DNA from: Euglena gracilis
Taxonomy: Eukaryota > Euglenida > Euglenophyceae > Euglenales
Length of the DNA stretch: 64,000 bases
Direction of reading: 5' to 3'
Assembly (NCBI GenBank): GCA_039621445.1
Contig: CP154955.1
Span: 5,384,785-5,448,784, forward strand
In this document: piece by piece, positions 49,501-59,066 of the stretch
How positions within the stretch are numbered: position 1 is the first letter of the stretch
Layout of the letters: every line of letters starts with the position of its first letter
Notes under the pieces: model-generated
The model's database searches: none
What the model was told of the DNA's origin: nothing
Seen by the model: only the letters and a program-made list of their open reading frames with translations
Made by a program: the position numbers and the translations under genes

Positions 49501-51914
49501 ACTAAAAATTGGCGTCGGGAATACGGAAAGCCTTGGTGGGGGGGGTTGGACACCCCAGGTTGAGGGGATTCCCGTACAGACTTCCTGACACTTAGGGGGG
49601 GGTGCCAGTTTTCAGAACACACTCCGAGAAGAAAACCCTTTTGACAAAATTTTCAGGAAGACAAAGGCAGGAAACACAAGCAAAACCAAAACCAATCAAG
49701 AAAGTGCGCAATTAACAACAGAGTCCTGTGCTTTTTCTGCAAAACACCACAGGACCCTGACAAACAGCTGCCAATACCTTCACATCTTCTTCTTCTTTTG
49801 TAACTTCTTTGACTAAAATTCACATTCTACACGTGGAACCTGTGAGTGGAAGAATCATGAAACACAACACGCATGACGGACAAATCGGACGGAAAAAAAG
49901 AACATTGGCAAATCTGGCAAAATTCCAGAATGAAGCCACATGTCCTAAAATTAAAAGCACACAATGCCAGGTGAAAACACACCCAAAACACAGGTCAAAG
50001 ACAGAGCTGCAGCAAGCGTTCTCTGTGAAATGGAAGCAAAAGTTCCTTCATGTAAAACACCACCAGAAAACCAGATGGACCGTCAGAAAATGATAGAAAA
50101 ACAGAACGCACAGTAGAAGACCTGCCACACAAGAGGGTGGCACTCAAAATTGTCACCCAGCGGAGCGTATTTTGGAAAAAATGGCAAATTTTTGAAAGTG
50201 GTCAAGATGCACCAGAAAAGACCAGGAGAACAATTCTTCAAAAGTCACCTTCAGGGGGGCATACCTGCTTCGACGTTCAGTAAATACTGCATCAATATAT
50301 TCCTTATCCTTCAAATAGTTGGATTCTGAGTTCCAGACAAAGAAAAACAACGAATTTCAAGGGGGAGAACACACCAGTTTGCTCCCAATTAGGAAGTCCT
50401 TCGGTCCGCGATCGCCGCGAATGTTTAAAACGCCTTTCCGGGCTGATGACAATTCCCGCCCTGGTGATATCTTCATTCCTCGCCTTGACAGCGAAGGCCC
50501 AGTCGCAATCGACGTCACCATCCGTCACACACAGACCCCAAGCAACCCTCTGAGCCGCGCCGCACAACTTCCGATTTGGCAAGAAAAACAAGAAGCAGAC
50601 AAACACCGCAAATATGATGCAACGTGCTCGAGACGAGGCTGGCGCCTCACCCCGTTTGTGCTTGACTGCTTTGGCGGCATGGGGCAGCAAGGTCGTTCTC
50701 TGATGTCCACTCTCCTTAAAGCCTTGTTAGGGCAACGGGAGAGTTGGCTTCAGCGCCAAACCGAAGCAGAAGTGTGGCAAGGACTGTCACTCACCCTGGC
50801 CAAAGAAATCTCTAAACAGCTGGTTTGGAGCTTCTACACCAACCTGTCAAATGACACTGACCTGTCTGCCGGTTGCCACCTCCCGTATTCCCAGTAATCA
50901 GCTTAGTTCACCCCCTGTCGACCTTGGTTAACCCACCTCCTCCACTTGAACCCTACCCGCCTCATACTCATACTCCTGCCTCATACTCCTGTCCTCTCGA
51001 GACTCCCCTTGCTATGCCAAGCCCAAGCTGACACTCCCTGACATGCCACCTAAGGACCCGACACACACATGCCATCCAACGGACAAGAACAACAACACAC
51101 GCCCCGAAGCCAAAAACCCCGACACAAACACGCCATCGCGTGGCAAAAGAGGTACTAACGCCCCCCCCCCCGCCCAATATATATTGAAGGTGACCTTGGC
51201 TCATCTTCCTCTAACCACTAACCCCCGCACCCTGAACAATCAGCACTTTTTGTACATTAACCTCACAGTATAGGCAACCCGCGACCTGTGGCGGCACAGG
51301 GAGTCACAAGGGGGTTCCTCTTGTGGCGAGGGCCAAAAGAGACGTTTCCCTGGGCCCGGGGCACGGTCTGGGTGAAGCTGTGCTACCCACCGTGAAAAGC
51401 TGTTGTTCTGGGTGTTGGCCACCATCATCAAGGCCGGAAATTTCGGAAGCAGTCGGGAGGGAGAAAGGAAGTAGGATTCTCCCATTTTTTCAATGAAAAT
51501 ATTGAAATTTTTGAAAATTTTGAAATTTTCTGAAAAAATAAAAAAACGTGAAATTTGCCCAGTCTTGCCCCCGCATCCTACATCAATGGTTGGAGTGAAC
51601 TTGTGGTCTGCAAAACCATCCAAAGTTTTTTGCTTCTTTGGACTGGGACAATTTGGAGACATTGAAGACACAGAGGATTGAGAATCTTCATGATTGCGGG
51701 GCTCCTCCTCATAAGGGTGGACCACTGCAACCGGTACAACGTTGCTCCGGTGACATGCTTCGTAATGCTGAGACATCCGGGTGATATTGGCCTTCTGAGT
51801 CCATTCACAATGGCAACAGTGGGCCTTGACTGCCTTCGGTACATCACAAACAGCCCCATCCTTGTCCTTCGGCACAAACTGTTCCCATATGGCATGTTTC
51901 CTGTGGCGACCCAT
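46343..51914 (-). CDS. hAT transposase, at least 9 exons
   Basis: Cut-and-paste DNA transposase of the hAT superfamily. In order: BED zinc finger exon (51,914-51,582: CHCEW...MSQHYEACH); a segment EQANAEMAQAFALVMSGHSY (about 49,020-48,936); DUF659-like GMREVVSAAIKQMGVVSVAV, DGWE with the first catalytic Asp (48,707-48,637); YARYPTLGYTVLVPNGRGYL up to 48,107; a 42-bp GT..AG intron; SVIADNASNIQLGLRL with the second Asp and NCWAHTLDLLLEA (48,064 to about 47,775); LSDLVPKLRKFGASDARVAE (47.5 kb); FKPAALLANLLHPKFHGRSL (47.3 kb); CTGRFKDSEDINCHPCSFW (46.95 kb); and the C-terminal dimerisation domain SLGRLLGAIAAAQASVERVF, SS with the catalytic Glu (about 46,520-46,343, stop TGA). Several exon borders are approximate. 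No obvious inactivating stop was found in the recognised exons. Confidence 0.85.
47775..48064 (-). CDS. hAT transposase exon: DNASN and NCWAHTLDLLLEA
   Basis: Follows a 42-bp intron (48,065-48,106; GACCTAG|GTATAATG ... CGCTTTAAG|GTGTG). VIADNASNIQLGLRL carries the second catalytic Asp. NCWAHTLDLLLEA corresponds to the hAT C.AH.L.L...D/E motif. Confidence 0.85.
48300..48520. repeat. Poly-C/G foldback with word GAGCTATTCCCG, inside the hAT element
   Basis: CCCCCCCGAGCTATTCCCGT, then GAGCTATTCCCGTCCCCCCA and the inverse TGGGAATAGCTCGGGGGG, plus GACAGCTTGGGGGG / GACAGCTCGGGGGG. It splits the transposase gene in the intron between the DGW exon and the next. Confidence 0.55.
48637..48707 (-). CDS. 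hAT transposase exon with first catalytic Asp (VAVDGWE)
   Basis: Acceptor TTTTCCAG and donor GAG|GTGCAG. GMREVVSAAIKQMGVVSVAV then DGWE, as in the DUF659/hAT catalytic core. Confidence 0.8.
50255..50400 (-). pseudogene. Repeated coding fragment (KEYIDAVFTERRSRYAP), copy 2
   Basis: Reads LPNWEQTGVFSPLKFVVFL in one frame, then, after a +1 shift at a T-run, NSESNYLKDKEYIDAVFTER, RSRYAPL. Compare copy 1 at 43,985-44,130, which is uninterrupted. A frameshift, short intron or sequencing error separates the two parts. Confidence 0.4.
50319..50897 (+). pseudogene. Non-LTR retrotransposon C-terminal fragment (PD-(D/E)XK-like)
   Basis: The open frame ends at 50,895-50,897. RPGDIFIPRLDSEGPVAIDV, T..., WQEKQEADKHRKYDATCSRR, GWRLTPFVLDCFGGMGQQGR contains the spaced D...DVT...K..KY pattern of the restriction-like endonuclease found at the C-terminus of R2/NeSL-class and related non-LTR retrotransposons. 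Reverse transcriptase is absent, so it is a 5'-truncated copy, as is usual for target-primed integration. It lies in an intron of the hAT transposase, opposite in orientation. The start is not meaningful. Good open frame, so fairly recent. Confidence 0.6.
51043..51273 (+). CDS. Short ORF (76 codons), possible start of a retroelement ORF
   Basis: MPPKDPTHTCHPTDKNNNTR, PEAKNPDTNTPSRGKRGTNA: a polar, Pro/Asn/Thr-rich N-terminus like those of gag-like or retroelement ORFs. It starts about 145 bp after the endonuclease fragment ends. May belong to a second, abutting copy. Low certainty. Confidence 0.25.
   Translation: MPPKDPTHTCHPTDKNNNTRPEAKNPDTNTPSRGKRGTNAPPPAQYILKVTLAHLPLTTNPRTLNNQHFLYINLTV
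51582..51914 (-). CDS. hAT transposase first exon with BED zinc finger
   Basis: ATG at 51,914: MGRHRKHAIWEQFVPKDKDG, then AVKAHCCHCEW..TRMSQHYEACH. W-x-x-F, C-x2-C and H-x4-(C)H spacing fit a BED finger (DNA binding). A Ser/Pro-rich tail and a GFADHKF segment follow. Donor GAT|GTAGGA at 51,582. Confidence 0.8.
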
Positions 51915-52087
51915 GAAAAAATCCTGAGAAAGGAGTGGGAAGATAAAAACTTTTCCTCATTGTGCCTTGCTTCAAAGAAAATAAATTTCCATATTTTTCC
52001 ACTCGGAAAAATATAATTTATTTTTCCTGGAAAAATTTCGGAAAAATTTCCATTATATTTTTCGGAAAAATTTCAAGTACAATCCTA

Positions 52088-52095
52088 GGGAGGGG
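52088..52095. repeat. 8-bp target-site duplication of the hAT element (right)
   Basis: GGGAGGGG, identical to 46,048-46,055. Confidence 0.75.
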
Positions 52096-52119
52096 GGGAC
52101 CCGAGGTCAGGTTTTTTTT

Positions 52120-52400
52120 GCATTTTTGGCACTTTTTGCTGTACTGTCTCAACACCGGGCAGGGGGGTCCTGGGGTCCCAACTGTACTGCCAACCCCCCC
52201 TCAAAAATCGGCCAAAAACCGGCGCCGAAGGCGCCGGAAAAATTTTTAAGGCCTTTTTTTGGTCTAAAAAGGCCATTTTTGGTGTCAAAATTTTCATCTG
52301 TCTCGGGGGGGTCGGCACTAGGGGGGGGGGGTCCCGAAAATCCCAACTGCACAGGGGGGAGGGGGGGGGTCCCAAAAAACCCCAACTGTACTGCCGTCGC
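52120..52400. repeat. Poly-C/G foldback with word CCCAACTGTACTGCC
   Basis: GGGGTCCCAACTGTACTGCC, AAATCCCAACTGCACAGGGG and ACCCCAACTGTACTGCCG occur around GGCGCCGAAGGCGCC. Immediately outside the hAT right end. Confidence 0.5.
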
Positions 52401-52559
52401 CCCGATACACATACAGATATGCGCCAAATTTCCGTGGAACACTAAAACTCGCGCTCCCTTTTTCCGAGGGGTTTTATTAAATTTATTAAACCCCTCGGAC
52501 GCGGCAGAGCCGCAAAATAAAACCCCGCGTAATAATCCCCCCCCGTGCGCATCAAAAGA

Positions 52560-53360
52560 CGGAGAGGCCGGAAGTTCCTAATCTGCTGCCGTCGTGTCTC
52601 TTTTTCACACAATGTCCGTATTCTGACAGTGGCAGCTTTATAGTGGCTGAAACTTGACGAGTGTCAATTACCCTTGTGGCTGTGCACTATCTCCGCCATC
52701 GACTTGGTCCATTGACTTGGTCTGTCACGTCAGTCCACACCTCGTGCTTTGAGGGTCAGCCTACCAGTGGAAGGAGTCCGGAATACTCCCCATCACCCTT
52801 GGCGGCTGCCTGACTTCACCACCACCTGCGACCCCGAGCTTTGTCAGTGCCTGTTGCCACACCTGTTTTTCCCTGTGGAGTTATCTTTTCTTTACTGGAG
52901 CCAGTGGCTGTGCTGTGGTCGGCCTTGGCCCCCCATGGTCCACGACGGTCATACACCGGTGGCCTGGGGATGTGCGCCTGGCCGGGCCTTTTACTGGGCC
53001 ACTGCTCCTACATGGTCACACCACAGCTGCAGCAGTAAATGTCACTGGCCTGCATACTTTTTGTTTTGTGCAATCTGCCGTGTCCTCCCAGTGTTGTAAA
53101 ACCCTGTTCCTGCATGGGGGGCTGTGGTCCTGCCACAAACCCTCCCCATTGGGCAAATGGAGAACATTGGCTCTACATTTTGGTACATCTTTCCAGCTTC
53201 CCCGGCCAATTTCCCCCAGAAAACCACAAGACCCTGTTTGTGTAATTTCTCGATCGATTCTTTTGTGGCACCTGTTTGCCTTTTGTTCTAAAGCATGTGT
53301 GAAGTTTTTTCAGAGTGAGGTTTTTAGAGTGACTGAAAGGTCCAGTTTTTGCAGTTAGGT
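52560..53360. other. No gene recognised
   Basis: Ordinary-composition sequence with overlapping open frames on the plus strand (up to about 145 codons), Cys/Leu/Trp-rich, without motifs or splice-like boundaries I can defend. Could hold unique intergenic DNA. Confidence 0.4.
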
Positions 53361-53620
53361 GTGGTAAAAGTTTTGGCGGCCAGTTTCGAATTACCATGCT
53401 AACCCCCCTGGGAGCAAAAATCCCCAAGGAATCTTGAATTGGGGGGGGGGGGGCATGGTAAAACCTCTTGGGCGCCAGTTTTCGTTGCTGGCTGTGGCAA
53501 AAAAAACCTGGGGGCGAGGTTTTGCAGTTGACTTTGTAAAAAGTTTTTGGGGGACAACGTTCCGTTTCGTCTGTGACTAAACATTTTTTTCCAGCACAGT
53601 CCGGCAAAGGGAGAAAAAAA
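53360..53620. repeat. Degenerate tandem repeats (~55-60 bp)
   Basis: Phrases such as GTTTTGGCGGCCAGTTTCG, CTTGGGCGCCAGTTTTCG, GGGGGCGAGGTTTTGCAGTTG and TTTTTGGGGGACAACG recur at roughly even spacing. This explains the repetitive 246-codon minus-strand open frame over the region, which I do not regard as a gene. Confidence 0.45.
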
Positions 53621-53939
53621 CCGTTAGGGTCAACTTGTCTGCGAAAGCTACCCTGACAACGACCATTTGAGAAGGAGCTGGGTGACGTTGGTAATTCATG
53701 GATCTGCCGTGCTGACATTAAAAAAATTTCTGCGCAAAGTTGCGGCGCAGAATAAATCCGTCGGGCGGGACGAACCCGCGGAATTAGACACCTCGGTTTA
53801 AGTCCCCGCGATGTTAGTTGCACGCGATGTTTGGCGCACCCCTGTAGTGGGCTCAGCTTGGGCTGGAGGACTTTCATCACATTTCTCTGAATCCTCCAAG
53901 TGCTCGGATTCATTACCCGAACCCTCTCATTACCCGAAC

Positions 53940-54170
53940 CCTCTTCATCGGGTGTACCCTCACCCCCCTCAAAGTGTCCCTCCCCCCAAAGTGGCCAAAA
54001 TTTTTGGCAAATTTCAGGTTACCCCCCCCCAAAGTGGCCATTTTCCTTTGGCGCCAAAGGCGCAGGAGGCCAAAACTTGATCCCCCCCCAAAGTGTCCCC
54101 CCTGCTACAGTGGCCATTATAGGGTCCCACGGTGCCTGGAGGGTGGCCACTTTTGGGGGGGGTGAGGGTA
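53940..54170. repeat. Poly-C foldback with word CAAAGTG(G/T)CC
   Basis: CCTCAAAGTGTCCC, CCCCCCAAAGTGGCC (twice), CCCCCCCAAAGTGTCCC and the inverse GGCCACTTTTGGGGGG, around a GGCGCCAAAGGCGC palindrome. Confidence 0.6.
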
Positions 54171-54179
54171 TCCACACGA

Positions 54180-54366
54180 GGAACATCCTGGCCTTCCATG
54201 GTGTCCAACACAGACAAAGAGGCAGTTTGTTCCTCTTCATTGGGAGGAGAAGGAGGCAAGGGTGCTGCCACAGGGACTGGTGGAACGGCTGGGTCAGAAT
54301 TCACTGCAAAGTTCACAATCAGCTCCTGCATCCCCCATTGGAACATGCGCCCCCGCACCGGAGCCA
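54180..54366 (-). CDS. Candidate first exon (MAPVRGRMFQWGMQELIVNF)
   Basis: ATG at 54,366 on the minus strand opens MAPVRGRMFQWGMQELIVNF, AVNSDPAVPPVPVAAPLPPS, then an acidic EEEQTASLSVLDTMEGQDVP. It has protein-like composition in contrast to the C/G runs on both sides. Another acidic minus-strand stretch (ESEHLEDSEKCDESPPAQAE) lies at 53,820-53,915 and could be the next exon. Unidentified. Confidence 0.4.
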
Positions 54367-54929
54367 TGGCTGCAAAAAAAAAGAGAGAGAACGTAAAAAA
54401 AATCCTTGCGGAAAATGGCCAGGGACAATAAGGGGGGGGAACAATGGGGGGGGGGGGCCGCTGAGCACTTATCCCTTTAGGGTAAGAGCGAAGCTTACCC
54501 CTGGGGGAAACCCCCCCCCGAACCCCCCCTCCCCCCTCCCTCAGGGCCACCTTGGGAACCGGCATAGGTGTAGGAACAATTTTTTCCCGGGGGGGGCGAG
54601 CCAAAAAAATTTTCTTGGCACAACCAAAATGTATTTTTTTCTGTCCTCCTGGCCCCGAAGGGGCCGAGACCATGGGTTTTTTTCGTCTTGGACCTCCCTC
54701 CCCCCCCCCCCCGGGGGTGGGTAGGGGTTGGTGGGTACATCTTTCTTTTTTTGGCGCCGAAGGCGCCGAAAATTTTGGAAAAGCTGCTACTTTTGGCGCT
54801 TTTTGGCCATTTTCGGGCAAAGGTGGGTGGGTCCTCCGGGACCCCCCCCCTCCCCTGAGGGGGGCCCTCTCCAGGGGGTGGGTGGGTGGGTGGGTGCCGA
54901 CCCCCCCCCGCGGTCTTAAAAAAAACCCC

Positions 54930-55260
54930 TGGCCGAGACGCTAACGTCTCTTTGAAGTCCAAGGAGCCCAGGTACAGGGGGGAGGGGGGGGTCCCCGGAC
55001 CTCCCCTGTTCACTTCCGAACTGAACTGGACATGTTGACTTCCCGGAGGAGGGTGGGTCCAGCGCCGAAGGCGCCGAATTTTTTTTGAAAAATGCCCTTT
55101 TCGGTGTTCGCACGTTGTTCCGTTTTTCGGTTTTTTCCCGAAGTGAACAAGTACATCCAGGTTCACGGGGGGGGGGGGGTCTCGGGGCCCCCTGTGCACT
55201 TCCGAAGTGAACTGAACAGGGGGGGAGGGGGAGTCCGGGGTCCCGAAGTGGACTACCTAG
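54930..55260. repeat. Foldback with word GTTCACTTCCGAAGTGAAC
   Basis: CCCTGTTCACTTCCGAACTG, then CCCTGTGCACTTCCGAAGTG and GGGGTCCCGAAGTGGAC, with poly-C/G and GGCGCCGAAGGCGCCG. Non-coding. Confidence 0.5.
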
Positions 55261-55299
55261 CCAGAAATCAAACCAGAAAGCGAAATCATGGGTACCACC

Positions 55300-55462
55300 C
55301 TTCCCTTATTGTCCCCCCCCTTATTGACCCTCGGCCCCGGCCGATGGGGGGTTTTTTTGGCTCGGCCAATGAAAATTCCTTTGGTACCCCCTTATTTCCC
55401 CCCCCCCCTTATTGTCCAGTCGGGGCTCCCGGGGGGAGGTCGGTGGGACAATGAGGGGGGGG
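55300..55462. repeat. Poly-C/G foldback with word CCTTATTGTCCCC
   Basis: CCCTTATTGTCCCCCCCC, CTTATTGACC, CCCTTATTTCCCCC, CCCTTATTGTCC and the inverse GGACAATGAGGGGGG within 160 bp. A further inverse copy GGGACAATAAGGGGGG is at 54,420. Confidence 0.6.
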
Positions 55463-55736
55463 GGTAAAAAAACAATTAGTGTCAAAGGAGGAGCCTCAAG
55501 GGGTTTATTTCGGCCGCCAAAGGCGGCCGAGACGGTAATGGATTTTGCAGTTTCATTTTCTAGAAATGTGATTTTAACTGGCAAGGTGGCTTCCGAAGGC
55601 AGCCGAGATGGTGACGCCCTTTGAACCATTGATCATGTCATTGCAAAGAAAAATATCACACTCATGCCAAATAAAAATATCTTTCCAAAATCCCGGGGGG
55701 GGCGGCCGCCCCCCCCGACCCCCACTTTCTACACCC

Positions 55737-56305
55737 CTGGGAACCGGCAGATTATCACCATGATCCCGGCCCGGTTCCCAAAATTTTTTTTTCAGTCGCG
55801 AGCGACTGGATTTCTAGTTTTCAAATCACCTGGGTTTGACCCCCAACTCCCCGCCAGGCCCGAGTTATTCACGCGCGAAGGGGTCTAAACTGGATATGAT
55901 CGGCCCGCCCCCCCTTTTTAAGCCCCCCCCCCTTTGGACTCTGCCATTTCGGCCAAAAAAATGTCAATTTTCAAAATATCTCCAAAATGAAGCCAAATCA
56001 AAGGAAATGTCCGTAGACCTAAGTTGAAGCCCTTGGAACGCCCCATCTGCCGGTATTTTGATTTCCCCACAACTCCCCGCCTAGCCCGAGATACGGCCGT
56101 TTTCAGCCCAGATGGCCGTTTTGTACACTTTTCCTTCCCACTGTCCGACTTAGCCGTTTTCGGGGGGGGTGGGGGGTAAAAAAAATCAATGTTTTCAAAA
56201 TTTCTCGAAAATGATGTAAAAACAAAGGGAATGTCCGGAGACCTAATTTGAAGCCCTTGGAATGCCCCATCTACGGGTATTTTGAGTTCCCCGCAACTCC
56301 CGCCT
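55737..56305. repeat. Long dispersed repeat, copy 1 (CGAGATACGGCCGTTTT family)
   Basis: From GGGAACCGGCAGATTATCAC through 'cagtcgcgagcgactgg', CCCGAGTTATTCACGCGCG and two rounds of 'gaatgtccg(g/t)agacctaa', near-identical to 61,192-61,740. A 50-codon plus-strand frame ending PGFDPQLPARPELFTREGV is kept in both copies, but that may simply reflect recent duplication. Confidence 0.8.
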
Positions 56306-56324
56306 AGCGCGAGAATGGGTCATG

Positions 56325-56574
56325 ATGGCCATGATGGGTCATGATGGCAATCATGGGTCATGATGGCCATTATGGGTCATGATGGGGATCATGGGTCATG
56401 ATGGGCATCATGTCATGACGCGCATCTTGGGTTATGATGGCCATCATGGGTCGTGATGGCCATTATGGGTCATGATGGCCATCATGGTTCATGATGCGCA
56501 TCAGGGGTCATGATGGTCATCATGGGTCATGATGGGCATCATGGGTCATGATGGCCATCATGGGTCATGATGAG
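56325..56574. repeat. ATGGGTCATGATGGCCATC satellite, block 1
   Basis: Tandem, mostly palindromic 20-24-bp units of CATGATGG(C/G)CATCATGGGT. Split by the element at 56,575-57,957 from block 2 (57,960-58,080). Confidence 0.9.
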
Positions 56575-57957
56575 TGCCAAACGGTAGACTGGGGGGGGGG
56601 GGTAGTGGGTAGTCGGCCGACTAGTCGGCCGACTACCCAATTGGTCGGCCGACTAATTGGTCGGCCGACTTGTCGGCGGACCAATTGGGGGTATCTCCCC
56701 CGCGTCCCCCCCGCGTCCCCCCCCGCGTCCCCCCCGCGTCCCACTTTGGAACCAAAATTTTGTTCTGTTGAGACAGCCAAATTCAGGAGGCTGATTCCTA
56801 ATTTTAGGCAGATTTGAGGTTGGTGATTCCTAATTTGGTGTGGGTGATTCCTAACTTGCGGTGGGTGATTCCTAATTTGGGGTGGGTTTGTCCTAATTTG
56901 TTGTGGTAGAATCCTAATTTGGCTAAAATTTTTCTCGCGGCAAATTCCTAATTTCACTGTCCCAAAAATGGCGTCTCCCCCGCGCCCCCCCCCCCCCGCG
57001 TCCCCCCCCGCGTCCCCCCCGCGTCCCAGACACCCCCATTGGGTAGTCGGCCGACTAGTCGGCCGACTACCCACTCTAATGTACTAACGGGTCAAAACCG
57101 CCGACTTTTAAGCCCCCCCCTGGGAATTTTTTTTGTCTAAATCACCTCAACACCAGTCAAACCCCACCCAAATGGCTCCAGAACCGCCCAATAGGGGGTG
57201 AATATGCAAAAAAAATTGGGGGAAAATGTCCATTTTGGGCCACTTTTGACAAAATAACACCTCTCCCCATTGAATTTTCAATATAAGTCAAAAGTTGCAC
57301 AAAAAAAGGTCTTATCCCTCCAAGTCTATTGCCAACATAGAAGGGATTTTGTTATTTGAGGGGGGGGGGGGTGCGGGGGGGCGGAGCCCCCCCCGCCTAT
57401 GCCAAAGTGAGCCACAAAAACGACTTAGCCCCCGAGTATGTTGCCAACACAGAAGGGATTTTGTTATTTGAGGCTCGGATTGGGGTGGAGGGGGAGTTTT
57501 CTGCCTCTCGTGATGCAGAATGCTTGCATTTCTAAAGGATTTCCATGTAATCCCTATTTCATCATTGGTTTTTTACCCCTCCGGACCCCCATCAAGGGCC
57601 CACCGACCCCCCACTGACCAAAGATTTCCAACTGGGGGTGTTTATTTAGGTGTAAGACACTTATTTGGACCCATCCGGACCATTTCCGGGTGATTTGGGC
57701 CCGCCACAGACCATTTTTATGACCGCCGACTAGCCAGCATTGGATTTTCTTCATGGGGGGCTTAAAAGTCGGCGGTTTGCACCCGTCAGTACATTAGAGT
57801 GGGTAGTCGGCCGACTAGTCGGCCGACTACCCACTACCCCCCCCCCCCTGTCTCGCCGACTAGCTACCGACCAGGCCTAGTCGGCGGGCCAATTGGGTAG
57901 TTGGCCGACTAGTCGGCCGACTACCCACTACCCCCCCCCCCCAGTCTACCGCCTTGC
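56575..57957. mobile_element. TIR element with GTAGTCGGCCGACTAG palindromes (outer)
   Basis: Left CGGTAGACTGGGGG, G-run, TAGTGGGTAGTCGGCCGACT, AGTCGGCCGACTACCCAATT. The right end is the inverse, ending AGTCTACCGCCTTG. It interrupts the ATGGGTCATGATGG satellite, with GTCATGATG(A/C)G on both sides as a possible duplication. It also contains CCCCCCGCGTCCC repeats and, as a nested part, 57,041-57,832. No transposase seen. Confidence 0.7.
57041..57832. mobile_element. Nested TIR element (~792 bp, ~75-bp arms)
   Basis: Left GGGTAGTCGGCCGACTAGTC, GGCCGACTACCCACTCTAAT, GTACTAACGGGTCAAAACCG, CCGACTTTTAAGCCCCCC. The right arm is the inverse with two or three changes (GTACTGACGGGTGCAAACCG). The inside is unrelated low-GC sequence without a convincing ORF. 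Either a separate element or the internal half of the outer one. Confidence 0.75.
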
Positions 57958-57959
57958 GC

Positions 57960-58085
57960 CGTCATGATGCGCATCATGGGTCATGATGGGCATCATGGGT
58001 CATGATGCGCATCATGGGTCATGATGGCCATCATGGCTAATGACGGGCATCATGACCCATGGGTCATCATCATGACCCACGGGTG
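57960..58085. repeat. ATGGGTCATGATGGCCATC satellite, block 2
   Basis: Continuation of block 1 across the inserted TIR element. Confidence 0.85.
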
Positions 58086-58094
58086 AGGATAGCT

Positions 58095-58455
58095 AAGATG
58101 GGCTGGGGGGTCGAAAAACACCCATTTTCGACTCAAAAACACTTTTTTTGGGTCCGGGAAGCCAAAAAACATTGTTTCGGGGGAAATTTTTTTTCAATTT
58201 CTTTTGACGTTTCTGACCCGTTTTTGACCCAAAGTTAATGGGTTGGTGGCCCAAACCCGGGCGCAGGCGGGTCGAAAAACGCTCATTTTCGACTCAAAAA
58301 CACTTTTTTCGGGTCCGGGAAGCCAAAAAAAACATCGTTTTGGGCAGAAAAAAAACTTTTCACTTTTTTTCGAATTTTTTGGCCGAAAACAGCTCAGTCG
58401 GACAGTGGAAAAAGTGTACAAAATGTCCCAAATTGGCCGAAAAAACGGCCGTAGA
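58095..58455. repeat. Satellite monomers (TTTTCGACTCAAAAACACTTTTT), inverted pair
   Basis: Two consecutive copies of a ~160-bp unit with GGGTCGAAAAACGCTCATTT, TCGACTCAAAAACACTTTTT and GGGAAGCCAAAAAACATCG-type blocks. They are reverse complements of the units at 59,100-59,245, 59,767-59,912, 60,430-60,585, 60,720-60,960 and 61,790-62,270. Confidence 0.75.
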
Positions 58456-59066
58456 TGCCCATCATGGGTCATGATGCCCGTCATGACCCATAATGGCCAT
58501 CATGACCCATGATGCCCATCATGACCCATGATGCCCATCATGACCCAAGATGCGTATTATGAGCCATGATGCCCATGACCCATGATTGCCATCATGACCC
58601 AAGATGCGCATCATGACCCATCATGGCCATGGTTGCCATCATGACCCAAGGTGTGCATCATGACCCATGACACGCATCATGACCCAAGGTGCGCATCATG
58701 AGCCATGATGCCCATCATGACCCATGATGCGCATGATGACCCATGATGGCCATCATGACCCCTGATGCCCATCATGACTCATGATGGCCATCACGACCCA
58801 TGATGCCCATCATGACCCATGATGCCCATCATGACCCATGATGGCCATCATGACCCCTGATGCCCATCATGACTCATGATGGCCATCATGAGCCATGATG
58901 GCCATCATTACCCAAGATCCGCGTCATGAGCCATGATGCCCATCATGACCCATGATGCGCATCGTGGGTCATAATGCCCATCATGACCCATAATGGCCAT
59001 CATAACCAAAGATGCGCATCATGACCCATGACGCGCATCATGACCTATGATGGCCATCATGACCCA
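58455..59066. repeat. ATGACCCATGATGGCCATC satellite, block 3
   Basis: The same palindromic word as blocks 1-2, now mostly reading CATGACCCATGATG(C/G)(C/G)CAT. Unit variants alternate GGCC, GCCC and GCGC centres. Confidence 0.9.

Larger units (their letters stand above)
46056..52087 (-). mobile_element. Complete hAT transposon (6,032 bp)
   Basis: The left end TAGGATTGTTTTTTTTCGGA and right end (reverse complement TAGGATTGTACTTGAAATTT) share TAGGATTGT. Both are followed by subterminal C(G)GAAAAATTT repeats (46,075-46,145; 51,995-52,075). TAGGATTG is close to the TAGGGATG termini of Ac-type hAT elements, the flanks carry an 8-bp duplication, and subterminal repeat clusters are where hAT transposases bind. 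Inside, on the minus strand, is a multi-exon hAT transposase (51,914 to 46,343). Insertions within introns: a foldback (48,300-48,520) and a non-LTR retrotransposon fragment (50,319-50,897). Probably once autonomous; activity cannot be judged. Confidence 0.85.

Noticed and set aside
53735-53825. tRNA-like stretch with GGTTTAAGTCC
   Set aside because: The B-box resembles a T-arm by one mismatch, but the flanking bases do not form the 5-bp T-stem and no acceptor stem could be drawn.
53173-53913. 246-codon minus-strand open frame
   Set aside because: Covers degenerate tandem repeats (KTFYKVNCKTSPP / RKLAPKRFYHAP-type echoes); composition and repetition explain its length. Only the short acidic piece near 53.82-53.92 kb might be coding, in another frame.
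54014-54820. 268-codon minus-strand frame as a single gene
   Set aside because: Most of it crosses C/G-run repeats giving Gly/Pro/Arg tracts. I keep only the segment beginning with the ATG at 54,366 as a candidate exon.
55836-56027. Protein conserved between 55,740-55,888 and 61,190-61,341 (ending PGFDPQLPARPELFTREGV)
   Set aside because: The frame is kept only because the whole 550-bp DNA repeat is nearly identical. Non-coding parts are equally conserved, and there is no codon-position bias visible by eye.
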